64,000 bases of DNA. It comes from Erythroxylum novogranatense (taxonomy: Eukaryota > Streptophyta > Magnoliopsida > Malpighiales > Erythroxylaceae). Positions 59,685-64,000 of this stretch are shown piece after piece. The notes beneath the pieces are model-generated. The model was not told the origin of the DNA and searched no databases. It saw nothing but the letters and a program-made list of their open reading frames with translations. Both the position numbers and the translations under genes were made by a program. Location of the stretch: NCBI GenBank assembly GCA_029891385.1, contig CM057231.1, forward strand, positions 20,987,300 through 21,051,299, read 5' to 3'. Numbering within the stretch: the first letter of the stretch is position 1; each line of letters starts with the position of its first letter.

Positions 59685-62469
59685 TGTAACATCCCATCAC
59701 TGATGGGAAGGGTAAAATAGTAATTTGGAACGGGTTATGAGTGTTTAGACTTGTCTCGGCATGTTCATGCATAATATGGCCTCCATATATACATGAATAG
59801 AAATTTTTACACATGCACATGATTGTACATGTATTCATGACATTTTCCGACATATGTGGTTATAAATGTGTTTATTGTGAAAAATATGATTTTGTGCTTG
59901 AAAATTGAATTGGAGTGGATTTTTGTGTGTTTTACATTTTCTGAAAATTTTAGAAATTTTTCTTAAAAATTTCAGGAAAAATTTTTGGATCAAAAAAATT
60001 GCCAAGTGGCGGACTGATTTGATTTTCGATACTAAAAATGACTGTCCAATGGCACTGAAAAATTAGATACATGATTTTCGGATTTATTATTTTGAGCCAT
60101 TGAAATTTTGGGACAAAATTGGACTAGAATTTGGACTTGAATTGGAGAGAAATTAAATGGAGGATTGAGAGTGTGACATGTGGCAAGTGACACAAGTCAT
60201 TTGCCTAACATGCCACCTTGTCTTACTTTATAAAAGCCCATTTCCTTCTTATTCTCGATGCTTCCATATTTGAAGACAAAATCCTTTGGTCTTCTTTTTC
60301 CTCTCATTCGTAGCTTTCATTTCTTCTTCTTCTTCATTGGTTTTCTCTTTCTTTTTCGTTAGTATAGCTACTCATCTTCACCCACACAAAAAACCCTCCT
60401 ATGCCACTTGCTTCCTCTTCCTTTGTTATAAAAAAAAAATCCTAACTTCATCCTTGAAAGATGGTGATCATATATGGTAGGGGAAACTAGGAAGTTTGTG
60501 AGAAGTTTGGAAGATTGGAAGATTGGAGCTTAAGTAGGTAAGACTTGTGTTTTATGTTATGAATTACTAGTTAAATGAATTAATTGTGATGTTGTTGAAC
60601 TTAATTTCATGAAGCTTGTGTTTTGATTGTATGGGTATAAGTTTATGTTTGTGTAAGGATGAATGATATGGTATGTGGAGTATGGGAATTAAGTGTTTTG
60701 GCTTAAGTTTGAGGATGTTAGATGGGAGTTTATTAAAGAAAGAAAATTGTGTGTGTGTGTTGTCATTTTGTGGCTACTTGTTCAAGAGAATGGCTTGATG
60801 AAATTATGGCTGATTTCTTGATTAAATTGGATGCTTATTGGTGTAGAAATAGTATTGGAATGATAGGAGTAGAGTTAGGTGTAAAATCTTGAAATTTTAC
60901 TTTGTACATGTTCCAATGATTTGGTCATAACTTTTTATATGGTTATGCTATTGAGATGAGATTTGTCTTGAATTAAACTTGAGACATTTGACTAAAAGTT
61001 TTATGAAGAAAGTGTTGTTTAATTGTGGCTTGAAGGGTTTCGAATTTCGCTTTGAAAGTGAGATTTATGTGCAGAGTGAATAGTGGTAATTCTAGCATGT
61101 AGAGATTTGTGACCTGAAACTTTGGAGAATTTTTCTAGGCTAAAGTAGACAGATTTTGTGAAATTGGTCTTCATGAAAGTTGAATATTTTCTTGTTAGCT
61201 TTCTATCACCACTAAGTATGATATTTTTCGAGTTTGAGATTGAAAGTTATGACTTGTGAACTTTCAGATGGTTTTTCAAAGAATGAATGTGCTTTGTGCG
61301 TGAAATGTCTCTAAGGATAGGTTTTGTGATTTCTGTGCTTCGAAGCTAGTTCTGTACTGTTATGGTTTAAATTAGCTCAAGTGATTTTACGGAAAGTTTT
61401 ATAGGAATGTCTTAGCTTTGTAATGAGGTATAATATGTTAATTTTGGATGTAGGGATTGTAAGTTATGAATTTTTAAAGTATGGTTATGACTTAGGTGAT
61501 ATGTTGTTTTAATATTCTTTAATAGGACAGCACAATCATGTGTGAATTTGATTTAGTTAGAGGTCGAATTTTCTTTTAAGTCCTTCATGAGAATTGTAGC
61601 TTGTTTTCTGATCTTTTCAGTGAGATAAATTATGGAATTTTTGGACAATAGGATAGGAAGTTATGATTTTTGGAAGATTGTGTTATTGTTGAGGATGACA
61701 CTTATATGGGCAGAAGCTTTGGTTGAGAAATTGATCTGTTTATGGGTTGAATTTGCTTCCAAGTTATTCATGAAAGTTGTAGAATATGTCTTGATCTTTC
61801 TTTTGATATAAAGCTTGAACATTGTGGCAAAGGGAATGGGAAGATATGATTTTTGGAAAATATGGGTATAGGCAGTAACTTTGATTGCATTTTTGACACC
61901 CTTAAGGGTGAAATTAATTTGTGAGTCCTTCATAAAACTTGTAGGGTTTTCTGTGATCTTTCCAATGAGACCTCATTTGTGATTTTTGGACACTTTTATG
62001 AAGAATTGTGTTATGTGATTGGGTGAACTATCGATGATGGTCACTCACTGAGTTCGCAAAACTCACCCAAAATTTGCAATTATTTTTCAGGACCTAGAAG
62101 AATACCCCGTTAGGCAACGGGCGTATAACAACCGCATGAGAGTAAGAGAAGAGATCAGGGATCAGTTTGTGTCTGCATTAGTGTCTGATAAATTCTGCAT
62201 AAAATTGTATTTTCTGAATTTTTGTACAAATGATTCGGTCAATTTGTAAAGTCACCGGACTAAATTAATTGTATATATAAAGGGGGCCGGTCATTGTACT
62301 TACTAGTGATTGTGTATGTTATTTGATTTCTGCATAGTGTATGTTGTGTTTTTTTAAAAAATTTATACTGAGTTTTGACTGAGTGATGTAGCACACCACC
62401 CTCGCAGGGCATGGACTCGAATATCACCATCGATGTCAGGTTTGGGTCATACAAAAGTGGGGTGTTACA
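59685..62469 (+). mobile_element. L4: 2785-bp solo LTR related to L2
   Basis: Starts TGTAACATCCCATCACTG and ends GGGGTGTTACA, flanked by a perfect GTTTA duplication (59680-59684 and 62470-62474). Its first 25 bp closely follow the complement of the L2 LTR end (TGTAACATCCCATTACTAG), so the two are sister families in opposite orientation. It has a TATAAAAG at 60229 and at least four 'cttcatgaaagttgtag' cassettes (61168, 61585, 61767, 61928). No coding. Confidence 0.92.
60229..60236 (+). promoter_or_regulatory. LTR promoter TATA box of L4
   Basis: TATAAAAG followed by pyrimidine-rich leader with TTCTTCTTCTTCTTC near 60320. Confidence 0.5.
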
Positions 62470-62901
62470 GTTTATCATCTTCGTAAATATGTCCTGATCT
62501 TGGTTATGTAAAAATATGGTTATTTATATATTTTCTTTTCTTTAACTAAATGTATGAATGAGTTTGACCCTTTAAGATTGTTTCTAAATGGACTTGAAGT
62601 CCAACAGTAGCAGTGGTGCTTTGATTAAGTAGATAGAAGTGTTTTAAATTGCTTTTTAAGAACCTAAAATTTTTTGTTTTATTAAATAACAGTTGTTATG
62701 CTATTGAAATTTTTAACGAAGGTTACTTTTATAAACTTCCACTATTATTCCTTTTTTTCTTTATATTGATTTTAAAATATTTTTGAAGAAAAGGGAAAAG
62801 GCTTAGCTCCAAGGGAACTTTCCAGTTGGATTGGATATCGACTAAAGGGTTTTCGTGGGGTTCCAGGTAGGTCACCTAGTCATCAAGAAAGGGGCCTGTC
62901 A

Positions 62902-63735
62902 ATTTATCTATAAATTTTGTTCTTCGATTACCAAGAAGCTAAAGGGGAGTGGATTTGTTTCTATTATGGTAGACAGATTCTCTAAAATAGCACATTTTAT
63001 TCCCTGCGAGAAGATTGTAGATGCAACTAATTTGGCCAAACTGTTTTTCAAGGACGTTGTACCTAAATCCATTACTTCTAATAGAGATAACAAGTTCCTT
63101 AGTCAATTTTGCAAGGAATTTATGGAAGATATTGGATTCATATTTAAATTTTTGCAACACAGCTCTTCTTTAAACAGATGGTCATATAGAGGTAATGAAC
63201 AGAACCTTAGGAAATCTTATCTGAAGTATTTGTGGAGATAGACCTGAGCAGTGGGATTGTATATTACCGCAGGCTGAGTTATCTTACAACAGTGTTGTTC
63301 ATAGTGCCTTAGGCAGGTCACCTTTTTCTATTGTCTACACAAGGCACCACAACTTGTTGTCGATTTGATTAAATTGCCAGTTACTACAAATATAACTAAC
63401 GAGTGGTAGGATGTTCAAACAGAGGTGAGACAGAAATTGGAACAAGCTAATGCCAGATATAAGAAAACTGCAGACCAACATCGGTGAGAACGGGTCTTTA
63501 ACATGGGTGATCAAGTTAAGGTGTTTTTAATAAAGGAGTAATTTCTAGCAGGCACTTACAATAAGTTTCAACCTAAGAAATATGAGCCGTATTAGATTTT
63601 ACAGAAGATTAATGACAATGCTTATGTGGTGGGATTACCATATGCTTTTGACATTTCCAAAAAAATTAATGTGGCATATATTTTTCCTTATTACTCTATA
63701 GATGAACCTTTGTATCCAGATGATGTAGGTTAGTC
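62902..63735 (+). pseudogene. L0: Ty3/gypsy integrase core and C-terminus, right part
   Basis: It resumes the reading frame cut at 27303. The phrase after the ATTTA duplication reads SINFVLRLP, where the family has a catalytic Asp at the Asn position. Then come MVDRFSKIAHFIPC, TNLAKLFFKDVV and PKSITSNRDNKFLSQF. The catalytic Glu region near 63150-63200 is degraded. From 63240 shifted frames show [15 protein letters not shown] and the C-terminal phrases QVKVFLIKE and GTYNKFQPKKYEPY (a GPY-like motif). Stops are frequent. No chromodomain or 3' LTR is recognised before the window ends. Confidence 0.85.
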
Positions 63736-64000
63736 CAGGTATTCTTAATACCTCTCTATAGAACATTCAATTTGAAAATAGACTATTAAACTTATTAAAG
63801 GTTGTCATTCAATTAGATTATTAGAGACTATGTTTTAATTTATAATCCTTAGTCAAAAGTAAGTTTTCAAATAACAATTTCTCTCTTGATATAGTGATTC
63901 CACTTCCTAAGGTATAATAAGAATAATATGACTATCAAGAATATTGATGTTTGAATGTTTCAAAAGTCTGTGTATGTTCCCCTATTGTTTTTTCACAAAT
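63736..64000. other. Downstream flank, nothing recognised
   Basis: AT-rich sequence after the L0 integrase. It may contain the start of the L0 3' non-coding region or LTR, but no boundary can be drawn without a second copy. Confidence 0.4.

Larger units (their letters stand above)
27304..62901 (+). mobile_element. L1: solo LTR of a gypsy element, carrying L2 and L4
   Basis: It starts TGTAAAACCTTG at 27304 and ends GGCCTGTCA at 62901, flanked by ATTTA on both sides (27299-27303 and 62902-62906). Taking out L2 and L4 leaves about 3.1 kb (27304-28779, 58499-59684, 62475-62901). There is no coding and no internal second LTR, so it is best read as a solo LTR. A TATAAAA at 27884 followed by AAGAAGACAAAGAAG-type leader gives a plus orientation. 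A four-unit repeat lies at 58990-59205. Its insertion splits the integrase of L0. Confidence 0.85.

Overview
The window is from a plant nuclear genome, probably a eudicot. It carries one host gene with GT-AG introns, plant-type Athila, chromovirus and Ty1-copia retrotransposons, hAT-like DNA elements, AT-rich spacers and a 100-N scaffold gap. No bacterial, organellar, rRNA, tRNA or CRISPR feature was recognised. I found no previously undescribed gene system. The notable content is the retrotransposon architecture and a few sequence arrays inside it.

Layout. 1-2123: remnants of a minus-strand chromovirus-like element (LTR, purine tract, tRNA-primer site) ending in a palindrome of two LTR 3' ends. 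2124-12463: a plus-strand Athila-type Ty3/gypsy element, cut off inside gag, with decayed gag-protease-RT-RNase H-integrase and an env-like third reading frame. 12464-16330: non-coding, AT-rich, with three tandem copies of a roughly 600-bp unit. 16331-17990: a 1.66-kb hAT-like element. 18114-22838: a minus-strand Ty1-copia element with both LTRs. 22909-24865: the only intact host gene, a four-exon FSH1/OVCA2-type serine hydrolase of 220 residues. Its presumed TATA box (17999) is separated from its ATG by the copia element, and a MITE-like element sits in intron 2. 24866-26113: isolated LTR pieces.

26114-63735 is one nested stack. The oldest layer (L0) is a decayed Ty3/gypsy pol whose integrase reading frame stops at 27303 and resumes at 62902. 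It is interrupted by a solo-LTR-like element L1 (27304-62901, target-site duplication ATTTA). L1 is itself interrupted by a minus-strand Tekay-like chromovirus L2 (28780-58493, CTTAT/CTTAG) and by a solo LTR L4 (59685-62469, GTTTA). The 5' LTR of L2 is interrupted twice: by a Ty1-copia element L3a (37994-52027, ATACA) and by a 4.35-kb solo LTR L3b (53844-58191, ATATC). Removing the inner insertions brings the two L2 LTRs to nearly equal length (3378 and about 3357 bp), which supports the reconstruction.

L3a is anomalous. It has three LTRs, two divergent copies of the gag-integrase region on either side of the N gap, an orphan RT/RNase H tail, and arrays of a 10-bp palindrome (AAGTCGACTT) in its outer LTRs and leader. 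Part of this may be an assembly mosaic. Every retrotransposon reading frame here carries stops or frameshifts, so the host hydrolase is the only gene expected to make a full protein. All identifications rest on reading the sequence; no database search was run.
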